From UBA2798 sp046289975 (lineage in GTDB: Bacteria > Bacteroidota > Bacteroidia > Flavobacteriales_D > UBA2798), in NCBI GenBank assembly GCA_046289975.1, contig JBKBUQ010000085.1, forward strand, positions 1 through 12,472: DNA of 12,472 nucleotides, written 5' to 3'. A program made the translations under genes and the position numbers. Positions 1 through 6,088 of the stretch are shown in pieces. Positions within the stretch are counted from its first letter, which is position 1. Every line of letters begins with the position of its first letter. A model generated the notes under the pieces. That model did no database searches. It had not been told where the DNA came from and saw only the letters and a list, made by a program, of their open reading frames with translations.

Positions 1-1410
1 ATAACAATTCCCAATTACCAGATGAGTGTGGCAGGTAATTTTTTTGCGAGCGGAAAAATATCCGCAACATCCATTGAGGTGGTGCAATTAGTTTATGCCG
101 ATACGGTTAAAGGCGGAAAACAATTCCGTTTGTCGGAGAGTTTACGGTTTAAGGGTATCGACAACAACGACCCTGCCAGCCGAAACGACATTTGCGGAAT
201 GGGCGCACCATTGTACATACAGAGCAACGGTGCGAGCTCGCATACCATTTTTAATTACGGAAACGCCACCAATGTAGGGATTGGAACCAACGCCCCGCAG
301 TACAAACTGCACGTAGTGGGGAATACCAGTTTTGATGGCGGAGTACGCTTGCCTCAACTGGCGGGATCAGGGGGATGGTTGGGATTGGATGCGCAGGGTA
401 ACTTGGTTAGTCGGAGCTTGGAGATGGCAGGATTTGATATTTATTCCTTGCCGTGTTTAACAGATAATAATGGTAACTTTTTTCCGGTATGGGGAAATGG
501 TCCGGGTATTTTATTTGCATCCAACAACAATTGCGGAAATGTAATTAAGGTGGGGATTAATACGGACAATCCCTTGCACCAGTTGGATGTGCGTGGCGAT
601 GCTTTTGTTTCGGAGACTTTGCGCGTGGGAAACAATGAACTTTTTTTAGGTGGGCAAAATCAATCGGGTAGCAGAAATGTAATTTATTCCAATGGGAATT
701 TATTACTTCAATCCACGCCCGGATATAATTTCAATACGCTTATCAATGCCAACAACACCGGAAATGTTGGTATAGGAACAAATTCTCCTGTTTCCCGATT
801 CCAGGTGGGTGATGGGGTAGAGGCCTTTTCTGTGGGATCCGCCTATTTTCCCGGATTAGGTTACGGAACATCATATATTGGCTTTAACCTTCGGCGCGGA
901 ACTACCAACTGGGAAACAAATGCAGGAATAAGTCATAATGGTGGTGGAATAATTTATGCATCAGTTTTAGGGAATTTTCATTTTATAAGCATACCATCCA
1001 CAGGTTCTGTTGCACAAACCGGATTGACCGATCAGGATGTGCTTGATAATACCCAGGTGATGATTTATAGCGACGGTCGAATGGGAATTGGAACTCAATG
1101 CGTGCCTTATGATCACCGTCTTGCTGTTGACGGAAAGTTGATTTGCGAGGAAGTAACTGTAAAGATGAGCGACGCCCAGGGTTGCTGGCCGGATTATGTG
1201 TTTTCGGAGGAGTACAGGCTCATGTCTTTACCGGAAGTGGAAACCTATATTGCGCAGAACGGGCATCTACCCAATATGCCTTCTGCTGCTGTGGTGGAAG
1301 AAGGATTGGAATTAAAAAGCATCGTAGTAAAACAACAACAGACTATTGAGGAATTAATGTTGTATATTTTGGAGTTGAACCGGAGAATTGAACAATTAGA
1401 AAACCAATAG
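1..1410 (+). CDS. Tail-fiber-like repetitive surface protein, 5' partial
   Basis: The frame is open to the first base of the window, so the first Met codon at 22 is probably internal and the true start lies upstream. Numbering from that Met, four copies of a '(V/M)GIxTxxP...LxVxG' module appear at about residues 84-100, 176-192, 248-264 and 354-371, and a 'LPxLxGxGxxLxLDxxGxLVxxxL' stretch at 110-133. Such modules are common in long Bacteroidota surface proteins annotated as tail-fiber-domain proteins. The C-terminus (about 389-462) carries the hallmark 'WPDYVFSEEYRLMSLPEVETYI', 'GHLPNMPSA' and a final heptad-rich segment (from about 432) that should form a trimeric coiled coil. No peptidase S74 autocleavage motif was recognised. 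The role is unknown; an extracellular or cell-surface fibrous structure is the likely form. A lipoprotein gene starts 3 bp after its stop, suggesting co-transcription. Confidence 0.85.
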   Translation: MTIPNYQMSVAGNFFASGKISATSIEVVQLVYADTVKGGKQFRLSESLRFKGIDNNDPASRNDICGMGAPLYIQSNGASSHTIFNYGNATNVGIGTNAPQYKLHVVGNTSFDGGVRLPQLAGSGGWLGLDAQGNLVSRSLEMAGFDIYSLPCLTDNNGNFFPVWGNGPGILFASNNNCGNVIKVGINTDNPLHQLDVRGDAFVSETLRVGNNELFLGGQNQSGSRNVIYSNGNLLLQSTPGYNFNTLINANNTGNVGIGTNSPVSRFQVGDGVEAFSVGSAYFPGLGYGTSYIGFNLRRGTTNWETNAGISHNGGGIIYASVLGNFHFISIPSTGSVAQTGLTDQDVLDNTQVMIYSDGRMGIGTQCVPYDHRLAVDGKLICEEVTVKMSDAQGCWPDYVFSEEYRLMSLPEVETYIAQNGHLPNMPSAAVVEEGLELKSIVVKQQQTIEELMLYILELNRRIEQLENQ

Positions 1411-1413
1411 GAT

Positions 1414-1878
1414 ATGAGGATTATTATATTATTTGTTCTTTCTGTTTTCCTTTTTTCGTGTAAAAAGGAGAAGTTGGAAGGCCAGTTACATCCATTAATT
1501 GGAAAGTGGAAAGTTACTCATGATTTATCTGGAGCATATATTACTTCTGATAATTCATTATACCATGAGATGATTTTTAAGAAAAGCGGGCAAATTAGAT
1601 TGATAAAGGATGATAAATGTATTGAAAAGGGAAGATTCATAAATTTAGTTTTAACTCAAGAAAATGTATCAACCGGATCGAATAATTATAGTGCTGAGTG
1701 CAAAACTAACTCTTTGTTTGGCGAGGAGGATTTTATTAGTGAAATTAAGTTAATCACTTTGTTTTTTAGTAATTCCGTTTTTAATAGCTCCAATTCAGAT
1801 AAGATTACTATAACTTTTGAAGGCCGCTACGGAGGCAGCGGTTCCAAAATTCGAACTTATGAGAGAATTTCTTATTAA
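1414..1878 (+). CDS. Small lipoprotein of unknown function (paralog A)
   Basis: 154 residues with a short lipoprotein signal: a hydrophobic run ending in 'FLFSC', with the lipobox Cys at residue 16, followed by the charged 'KKEKLEG'. It should be a lipid-anchored periplasmic or outer-membrane protein. After the Cys comes 'LEGQLHPLIGKWKVTH'; the 'L-x-G-x-W' pattern recalls small lipocalin-like beta proteins of Bacteroidota, but the match is too short to assign a family. The rest is rich in Ser, Asn, Thr and hydrophobics, as in beta-strand proteins. It starts 3 bp after the surface-protein stop, so it probably shares that transcript. It shares its N-terminal layout (C-x-K-x-(K/R)-LEG ... L-x-G-x-W) with the lipoprotein at 2175-2621, suggesting an old duplication. 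The function is unknown. Confidence 0.8.
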   Translation: MRIIILFVLSVFLFSCKKEKLEGQLHPLIGKWKVTHDLSGAYITSDNSLYHEMIFKKSGQIRLIKDDKCIEKGRFINLVLTQENVSTGSNNYSAECKTNSLFGEEDFISEIKLITLFFSNSVFNSSNSDKITITFEGRYGGSGSKIRTYERISY

Positions 1879-2140
1879 CCTTGTATGTTTTCTTTTGGTC
1901 ATAGATTTATTTGGTCAACAAAACACGATTATCGCGGTATCACAACCAAACTGCGTAGAAATGCCAGCACCAATCTACCCCAATTTACAGGGAAGCCACC
2001 CTCAAATAGTTTATGATGTCAATTTTATGCCGGGTAATTCTCATAGTTCAAGTTTTCTTCAACTTGATCTTGTTTATCAGCAGGAGTTTAATGGTGTCAC
2101 AAATGATTTGGTAGGTGATTGGTTGCCTACTATTTACTAA
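1859..2140 (+). CDS. Short exported ORF, possible remnant of a surface-protein gene
   Basis: 93 residues from the ATG at 1859, which overlaps the end of the preceding lipoprotein gene by 20 bp. An in-frame ATG at 1817 lies deeper in that gene and would put charged residues before the signal, so 1859 is preferred. The N-terminus is a good Sec signal, 'MREFLINLVCFLLVIDLFGQ', with likely cleavage after FGQ, a common Bacteroidota pattern. The mature part has 'QPNCVEMPAPIYPNLQGS' and ends abruptly in 'DWLPTIY'. No domain is recognised. The very short mature part beside a large repetitive surface protein suggests a truncated 5' piece of a related gene, but this is inference; a genuine small secreted protein is also possible. 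Confidence 0.5.
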   Translation: MREFLINLVCFLLVIDLFGQQNTIIAVSQPNCVEMPAPIYPNLQGSHPQIVYDVNFMPGNSHSSSFLQLDLVYQQEFNGVTNDLVGDWLPTIY

Positions 2141-2174
2141 GCAACTAACAGATCAAACGTTTTATTAAAATGAG

Positions 2175-2621
2175 ATGAAAAACCTCAAATTTTTCTATTG
2201 CTTAATTGCCTTTATAGTGGTAATTTCTGCCTGCAATAAAAACAGGTTAGAAGGAGAATTTTCTTTTCTTGAGGGTGAATGGGAGTGTTACAAAATGGCA
2301 TATGTTACCTACTCTTCAGGGAATTGTAATTATGATACGATCTACGACGGAGGAAACCGAAAAATTACCTTTTATAAACGAGGTAAAATTTTGTTTGAAA
2401 AGGATAATGATAAAGTAGAATGTTTCCCATTTGAGTTGCAAAATCTGGGGACAAGGACATATTATATTTATGCAACCAATAGGAAAAGGAAACATGTTGA
2501 TATGTCGATATTTTTTTACGGACTAAATAACTATAATGAGTTTTCAACACCATATTTCCCTCCTCAAGAAGTTTCCGGGCTAAATTGTCGGCATATTTAT
2601 TATTTTAAAAGAAAGGTTTAA
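2175..2621 (+). CDS. Small lipoprotein of unknown function (paralog B)
   Basis: 148 residues with a lipoprotein signal: 'MKNLKFFYCLIAFIVVISAC', lipobox 'ISAC' with Cys at residue 20, then 'NKNRLEG'. The protein should be acylated and anchored outside the inner membrane. The segment after the Cys, 'LEGEFSFLEGEWECYKM', mirrors 'LEGQLHPLIGKWKVTH' in the lipoprotein at 1414-1878, and the two are of similar length, so they look like diverged paralogs separated by the short ORF at 1859-2140. The rest is Tyr/Phe-rich and probably beta-structured. An ATG at 2170 is in another frame; the ATG at 2175 is the only one placing the signal at the N-terminus. The function is not recognised. Confidence 0.78.
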   Translation: MKNLKFFYCLIAFIVVISACNKNRLEGEFSFLEGEWECYKMAYVTYSSGNCNYDTIYDGGNRKITFYKRGKILFEKDNDKVECFPFELQNLGTRTYYIYATNRKRKHVDMSIFFYGLNNYNEFSTPYFPPQEVSGLNCRHIYYFKRKV

Positions 2622-2700
2622 CCAGATATTTAGATCAAGCGCCTCACTTGTGGTTTAGAATTCAGATTTTCTTTTTACTTTTTCTCTTCAACTTCCCCAC

Positions 2701-2719
2701 AACGCAAATTCACTGCGTT
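2701..2719. promoter_or_regulatory. Inverted repeat AACGCA-N7-TGCGTT, copy 1
   Basis: A perfect 6-bp inverted repeat, AACGCA-AATTCAC-TGCGTT, lies in the otherwise featureless 2622-2751 gap, ending 32 bp before the ATG at 2752. The same 19-bp architecture, with identical half-sites, spacing and flanking 'CTG', recurs at 5996-6014, and a weaker version at 5964-5982. Placement in two separate intergenic regions suggests an operator for a dimeric DNA-binding protein, but the factor is unknown. It has no T-tract directly after it, so it is not a typical terminator. Confidence 0.45.
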
Positions 2720-2751
2720 CTGTCCGTTTTTCTTTGAACAAATTTCTGATC

Positions 2752-2946
2752 ATGAAAAAGCGTATTAAACCGGTGGAGCCTGTTGTTTCCGTTGTTAAAC
2801 TTGAACGCACGCGTTTTGAAGATTTGGATGATCGTTTATTGGTTTTTCATTTGTTCAGGCTGGGTCAGCGCTACGTAGAAGCAGAAATGGAAGCCATTTA
2901 TTTTGGTGGTCCGTTTGGTGCGAGGGTGTTTTATTCATTGAATTGA
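2752..2946 (+). CDS. Tiny protein of unknown function
   Basis: 64 residues from the ATG at 2752 (MKKRIKPVEP...). A TTG at 2734 would add six residues but is less likely. The N-terminus is basic, the middle has 'RTRFEDLDDRLLVFHLFRLGQRYVEAEMEAIYF', probably one amphipathic helix, and the end is 'GGPFGARVFYSLN'. There is no signal peptide or membrane segment, so it is probably cytoplasmic. It lies 6 bp ahead of another small ORF (2953-3156), consistent with a two-gene unit downstream of the 19-bp inverted repeat at 2701. I recognise no family. Coding status rests on the clean start, tight spacing and plausible composition only. Confidence 0.5.
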   Translation: MKKRIKPVEPVVSVVKLERTRFEDLDDRLLVFHLFRLGQRYVEAEMEAIYFGGPFGARVFYSLN

Positions 2947-2952
2947 AAAAGT

Positions 2953-3156
2953 ATGGCAGGATATTTTGTAGCACGAAAGCGTCGTATGGTTCTTGAAGTG
3001 GATGAACTGGTCTTTGTTCCGGATTGCAGGGATGAACAAGAGGCGCGGAGAAAGGTCCTGACCGGCGAGGGTGTTCCCTTAAAAGGTTCGGAAAAGGTAT
3101 CAGGGAGGCGAGGGCGCGACCGTATTTTGGATGCGGGAGAAGCAATTGAAGCCTGA
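2953..3156 (+). CDS. Tiny basic protein of unknown function
   Basis: 67 residues beginning 'MAGYFVARKRRMVLEV', followed by an acidic stretch 'DELVFVPDCRDEQEARRKV' and a Gly/Arg-rich segment 'GSEKVSGRRGRDRILDAGE'. There is no signal peptide or membrane segment. The start follows the stop of the upstream small ORF by 6 bp, so the two are probably translated from one message. The alternating charged stretches could suit a small nucleic-acid or protein-binding protein, but this is only a guess from composition. I do not recognise the family, and a non-coding chance ORF cannot be excluded at this length. Confidence 0.45.
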   Translation: MAGYFVARKRRMVLEVDELVFVPDCRDEQEARRKVLTGEGVPLKGSEKVSGRRGRDRILDAGEAIEA

Positions 3157-3224
3157 TTTTTTACGGAATTAGTGGACTGACAGGAATCATTGTTGAAAAC
3201 CCGGAATTTGTGTATTTTCCCTTT

Positions 3225-3695
3225 ATGAAAATTTTAGTCGTATCTTTTATTTCTATCGCTTTACTTTCTTGTGGCGAACAACAAAAGGAAAACAATTCAA
3301 CCGGATCTGTTCCATTGCAGGATTCTATCGTAAGTGAGGCGCCGTTAAGGGAAGATTATTCAGATGCGCTTGTGATGAATGGAAATGGGATTATGGGGAT
3401 GTTCCGGGATTTTTCTGCCAATAAACAATGGGATGAGATGTTGCGCTTTACATCCGGAACAATTGTAGCGCGTTATGGCGAAGAAAAAGTACGTTCCTTT
3501 TATGCAGGACTTGATCTCACACAGCCTTTGATTTTTGAAAATTTAACGGACGAAGGTGATGTAAAAGTGTTGAATTACCGTGTTACAGGTAAGGCAGATG
3601 AATACAGAAAACTTAGAGTAGTAGAAGAGAACGATACTGTTCGTGTATGGCCTTTTGATTTTGAAAAGGGATTGTTTTTTTCTGGTGAAAAGTGA
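3225..3695 (+). CDS. Lipoprotein of unknown function
   Basis: 156 residues from the ATG at 3225; a GTG at 3210 would add 'MYFPF' and weaken the signal. The N-terminus 'MKILVVSFISIALLSC' ends in the lipobox LLSC with Cys at residue 16, followed by 'GEQQKENNSTGS', a polar linker typical of Bacteroidota lipoproteins. The mature part includes 'MNGNGIMGMFRDFSANKQWDEMLRFTSGTIVARYGEEKVRSFYAGLD', probably helical, then beta-like segments ending 'VRVWPFDFEKGLFFSGEK'. It resembles small NTF2-like or DUF4878-type lipoproteins in overall size and pattern, but no diagnostic motif confirms that. The last codons (GGT GAA AAG TGA) lie inside the heptamer repeat that begins at 3685, so the repeat supplies the stop codon. 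Confidence 0.8.
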   Translation: MKILVVSFISIALLSCGEQQKENNSTGSVPLQDSIVSEAPLREDYSDALVMNGNGIMGMFRDFSANKQWDEMLRFTSGTIVARYGEEKVRSFYAGLDLTQPLIFENLTDEGDVKVLNYRVTGKADEYRKLRVVEENDTVRVWPFDFEKGLFFSGEK

Positions 3696-3775
3696 AGGGT
3701 GAATAGTGAAAGGTGAATAGTGAAAGGTGAATAGTGAAAGGTGAATAGTGAAAGGTGAATAGTGAAAGGTGAAAA
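3685..3775. repeat. 13-unit heptamer tandem repeat (GTGANNN)
   Basis: Thirteen contiguous 7-bp units all begin GTGA. In order the unit ends are AAA, AGG, then ATA and AAG alternating five times, then AAA; so the core is a 14-bp higher-order repeat GTGAATAGTGAAAG. The array begins inside the last codons of the lipoprotein gene and is followed by a partial unit (GTGAT). On the minus strand it reads as TTCACTA/CTTTCAC. Heptameric short tandem repeats of this type are known from cyanobacterial and some other bacterial genomes; the alternating unit structure points to expansion by slippage or unequal exchange in 14-bp steps. Confidence 0.93.
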
Positions 3776-3834
3776 GTGATTTCAACGATTCAGTATGCTA
3801 ACTGTCGGAGCCGCTTGGTTTATTTTCTTATAAA

Positions 3835-4434
3835 TTAAACAGGTTTTTTTATTTTTTTTTGTTTTTTTATTTCTTTTGCGGGCATTTTTTTGTAAAGTAT
3901 ATCTGTGAAAAGGAGAAACTCACGTTTGCCGTAAAGATTTACTTTCACCCAGCAGAATTCGAGCGCTTCGGGATTGAACAATTCGAGATCGGGTACATCC
4001 CAGGTAAAGGTAAATAGCGGACCCACCCTGCTTTCTGCTATGGCAACATTGTGTTCATTATCCGGATCGAATGCAATGGAGCGGATGCTGTTATGAAACA
4101 GTGGAAACAACATTCCATGCTCCAGCAATTGGTTTAGTGTTTTATGAAAACTTTTGCGTTTTGCGCTGTGTTTGATGCGCATGATAGTTCTTCGGGCCGG
4201 AATTGCACCCAATAAATAGAGATCATCATCCAGATCCTGCCAGTGCAGAATCGCTTTTCCCGATCGTGTAACGGCATCCATCCCCAAAAAGAAATCGTCT
4301 TCGAGTAAACCGTACCACCCACCGCTGCCTTTCAACCCGATTTTTTCCCTGCACTTCTCCCATGTTGCTTCCGAAAGGGAAGATGAACGTAAGGATACTG
4401 CAGGTCCTTTGATCTGAATGCTGAGTGTGGCCAT
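3835..4434 (-). CDS. Hypothetical cytoplasmic protein with Lys-rich tail
   Basis: 199 residues starting MATLSIQIKGPAVSL at the ATG at 4434. There is no signal peptide or membrane helix. Visible features are 'WEKCREKIGLKGSGGWYGLLEDDFFLGMDAV', an 'RRTIMRIKHSAKRKSFHKTLNQLLEHGMLFPLF' basic region at about 83-115, and 'VGPLFTFTWDVPDLELFNPEALEFCWVKVN'. The C-terminal 16 residues, 'AKEIKKQKKIKKPV', are strongly basic and encoded by long A-runs (T7, T9 and T7 on the plus strand, 3843-3869), so the exact end is sensitive to sequencing or slippage errors. I do not recognise the family. It is monocistronic, with 324 bp of upstream non-coding sequence and a divergent AT-hook gene beyond. Confidence 0.72.
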   Translation of the reverse strand: MATLSIQIKGPAVSLRSSSLSEATWEKCREKIGLKGSGGWYGLLEDDFFLGMDAVTRSGKAILHWQDLDDDLYLLGAIPARRTIMRIKHSAKRKSFHKTLNQLLEHGMLFPLFHNSIRSIAFDPDNEHNVAIAESRVGPLFTFTWDVPDLELFNPEALEFCWVKVNLYGKREFLLFTDILYKKMPAKEIKKQKKIKKPV

Positions 4435-4758
4435 CAGCTGCTAAAGTAATACCCTGGTCCGCTGACAAACCCAAATTGTTTATTAATCGCTTCACTTGTT
4501 CAAAATTGATTCGCCGCTTCATTCATGAATAATCGATAATGTTATTTGGTTTTCGGACGTTGGTGAAGACTGATTTTAATCATTCTTATCGCAAATTACA
4601 TCCCGATTTTACGCTTTTTCTACCCTTTTTTTCGGGTGTTTTGTCCGTACTAAGCACGTGGGTGTAAGACTTTTGACATCGTTGGTGTAGTGTTTTTTTG
4701 ATATGTTAAAAAATTGATCCTGAATAGTAATATGTACTAAATTTGTATCAACACTAAA
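4435..4758. other. Divergent intergenic region
   Basis: This 324-bp stretch separates the divergent unknown gene (minus) and AT-hook gene (plus). It is AT-rich, with several T-runs, and I see no convincing ORF. The only supportable element is the promoter-like motif just ahead of the AT-hook gene. A 10-bp palindrome, ATTCATGAAT, lies at about 4520-4529 but is too short to interpret. For the minus-strand gene, a weak -7-like TACTTTAG sits just upstream of its ATG without a well-spaced -33 partner. Confidence 0.6.
4713..4745 (+). promoter_or_regulatory. Bacteroidota-type promoter-like element for AT-hook gene
   Basis: TAAATTTG at 4738-4745 matches the Bacteroidota -7 consensus TAnnTTTG exactly. 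ATTG at 4713-4716 is a three-of-four match to the -33 TTTG, with 21 bp between the two. Transcription would start around 4750, giving a very short leader before the ATG at 4759 or at 4768. Confidence 0.5.
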
Positions 4759-5073
4759 ATGCTTGCTATGGCAGTTAAAAAATCAAAGCGTGGTCGCCCT
4801 AAGGGTTCCATCAATGCCAACAAGGCCATCGGTCCTGTTGTAATAATTTCGAAGGGAAAACGTGGTCGCCCGCGTAAAGACCTTGCGCCTAATGTTGAAT
4901 TACTGGAGAAGAAAGTTGCAAAACTTGAAAAACGCCTGGGTAAAATGACCGGAGTATTGCAGGAGATTGCCGACAATAGTCTGCTCCGCAAAGTTTTTGG
5001 AATAGGTGTACGTCGCCCCGGTGTAAGAAAATCTACCGGAAAACGTGGTCGTCCTCCCAAAAACAACAACTGA
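4759..5073 (+). CDS. Small AT-hook DNA-binding protein
   Basis: 104 residues with three AT-hook cores: KRGRPKG near residues 10-16, KRGRPRK near 34-40 and KRGRPPK at the extreme C-terminus. AT-hooks insert their RGRP core into the minor groove of AT-rich DNA, so this should be a nucleoid-associated or architectural DNA-binding protein. Between hooks 2 and 3 lies a heptad-rich segment, 'NVELLEKKVAKLEKRLGKM', likely a short coiled coil for oligomerisation. The start could be 4759 (MLAMAVKK) or 4768 (MAVKKSKRGRP, the more usual form); the upstream A-rich context favours 4759 slightly. It has its own promoter-like element and a strong terminator, so it is monocistronic. DNA binding is a solid inference; the targets are unknown. 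Confidence 0.8.
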   Translation: MLAMAVKKSKRGRPKGSINANKAIGPVVIISKGKRGRPRKDLAPNVELLEKKVAKLEKRLGKMTGVLQEIADNSLLRKVFGIGVRRPGVRKSTGKRGRPPKNNN

Positions 5074-5080
5074 TTATTCA

Positions 5081-5106
5081 AGCCCCGCACGTTCGGGGCT
5101 TTTTTT
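5081..5106 (+). terminator. Rho-independent terminator of the AT-hook gene
   Basis: The GC-rich hairpin AGCCCCG-CACGTT-CGGGGCT is followed directly by a T-run. It sits 7 bp after the AT-hook stop codon. The stop codon of the convergent minus-strand gene (TAA at 5107-5105) lies in the T-run. There is no T-run on the other side, so termination of the minus-strand transcript here is doubtful. Confidence 0.9.
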
Positions 5107-5911
5107 ATGGATGAATTTCTGCCAGCTCCGCTTGCCACTCCCTTTCAAGAAGATGAAAAATATGCTGATTCAAATCTGCACCCAATCCTTCCGCCTGTGC
5201 GGGTTCGCGGGTGTCGAGATGATAAGTACTGAAAGTGGTGATACTGTCGAACAGGGTTTTGAGGGTGTGGTGACGCGAATGCCGGCATACCGACATCACA
5301 TTGTCGAGCGCATTGATTTGTGTCACGATGCCTTTGCCGGATAACGTGGGTTTGTTGCGTAAGGTTTGTTGCAGGTAACGAACCACTTCGTGACGCACCT
5401 CTTCCACCAGTTCTTCATCGGCGCGGACCGTAGAAAATGCATGAAGTAACTGATAAAGATCGCGACGACCTGATTCGTAATTACGTATGGTGCGAAGGGC
5501 CTGCTGCTGCAGTTCAGCCGGACCAAGCTGTTGTGCAAAGAGTGCTTGCAGTTTATGGCAATACCTGTTCCCGCGGTTTTCCGGAATATGGTAAGTAGCC
5601 AGAAAGGATTTGCCACTGCTTTCATGCGAAGCCACAATCAGGAGGTATTCTTTTACAGGTTCACCTTTGATATGAAGATCTTCTCTTGTATTGCGAAGAA
5701 ACAGCAGGCTTTTGTTGCCTTCGCTTAATTCACGTTCGCCGCTGAGTTTGAATTGCCCCAGTTCAACAATGGCACTTGCTAAATCGCGGAAGGGTTGAAG
5801 CATGATCTCTTTATCGTCCGATTTTACTGCTCGGAGATTGCTCTTTTTTTCGGGAAGAAACTGGTGCTGAGCCTGACGGGTTCTTCCAAAGGGGAGTGCT
5901 GCTGCGTTCAT
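5105..5911 (-). CDS. Hypothetical protein, faint DUF932-like resemblance
   Basis: 268 residues from the ATG at 5911 (MNAAALPFGRTRQAQHQ). It has no signal peptide or membrane segment. The segment at about 85-125, 'GEPVKEYLLIVASHESSGKSF...NRYCHKLQALFAQ', resembles by eye the central 'YLLLxxSHDGS ... NTLxxAL' pattern of DUF932/phage-plasmid-like proteins, but the usual 'VxCxNTL' Cys-Asn-Thr core is altered to 'RYCHKLQAL', and I hold the link loosely. Downstream it is helical and charged ('ELVEEVRHEVVRYLQQTLRNK'), with His-rich 'VCRHSRHHTLKTLFDSI' at about 208-224. It is convergent with the AT-hook gene and divergent from the exonuclease gene across a 177-bp gap. The function is unknown. Confidence 0.7.
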   Translation of the reverse strand: MNAAALPFGRTRQAQHQFLPEKKSNLRAVKSDDKEIMLQPFRDLASAIVELGQFKLSGERELSEGNKSLLFLRNTREDLHIKGEPVKEYLLIVASHESSGKSFLATYHIPENRGNRYCHKLQALFAQQLGPAELQQQALRTIRNYESGRRDLYQLLHAFSTVRADEELVEEVRHEVVRYLQQTLRNKPTLSGKGIVTQINALDNVMSVCRHSRHHTLKTLFDSITTFSTYHLDTREPAQAEGLGADLNQHIFHLLEREWQAELAEIHP

Positions 5912-5963
5912 GATTAGAGGTATTGATTAAACAACTATTGATGATGCAAATTTTCACCATCAG

Positions 5964-5982
5964 CACGCAGTGGATATGCGCT
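5964..5982. promoter_or_regulatory. Imperfect inverted repeat, (C)ACGCA-N7-TGCGC(T), copy 3
   Basis: CACGCA-GTGGATA-TGCGCT keeps the CGCA-N7-TGCG core and spacing of the perfect copies at 2701 and 5996 but changes the outer positions. It lies exactly 32 bp (about three helical turns) upstream of the perfect copy at 5996-6014, an arrangement suited to side-by-side binding of two dimers. Confidence 0.3.
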
Positions 5983-5995
5983 ATAAATTATTTAT

Positions 5996-6014
5996 AACGC
6001 AGATAGACTGCGTT
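5996..6014. promoter_or_regulatory. Inverted repeat AACGCA-N7-TGCGTT, copy 2
   Basis: AACGCA-GATAGAC-TGCGTT is a perfect inverted repeat (the stem extends to AACGCAG/CTGCGTT). It has the same half-sites, spacing and right flank (CTG) as 2701-2719. It lies in the 177-bp gap between the divergent genes at 5105-5911 and 6089-7450, 74 bp before the GTG of the exonuclease/GIY-YIG gene, so it could control either gene. The binding protein is unknown. Confidence 0.5.
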
Positions 6015-6088
6015 CTGCTTTTGCACTTTGCTAAAATTTACCGAAACCCCGGCGAAGGATTTAAAATCACGTAAATTGTGATCCATTT

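Noticed and set aside
2808..2819. Palindrome AACGCACGCGTT inside the tiny ORF at 2752
   Set aside because: It shares letters with the 19-bp inverted repeat but has no 7-bp spacer and lies in coding sequence, so it is not counted as another copy.
3543..3785. Minus-strand 80-codon frame with repetitive Phe/His/Ser text (e.g. 'FTFHYSPFTIHLSL')
   Set aside because: It is the translation of the heptamer array read across three units (21 bp = 7 residues) and it runs over the real lipoprotein gene. It has no independent support.
4226..4522. Minus-strand 98-codon frame overlapping the start of the 3835-4434 gene
   Set aside because: It overlaps the better supported gene in another frame for more than half its length, and the overlapping part is simply a frame-shifted reading of that gene.
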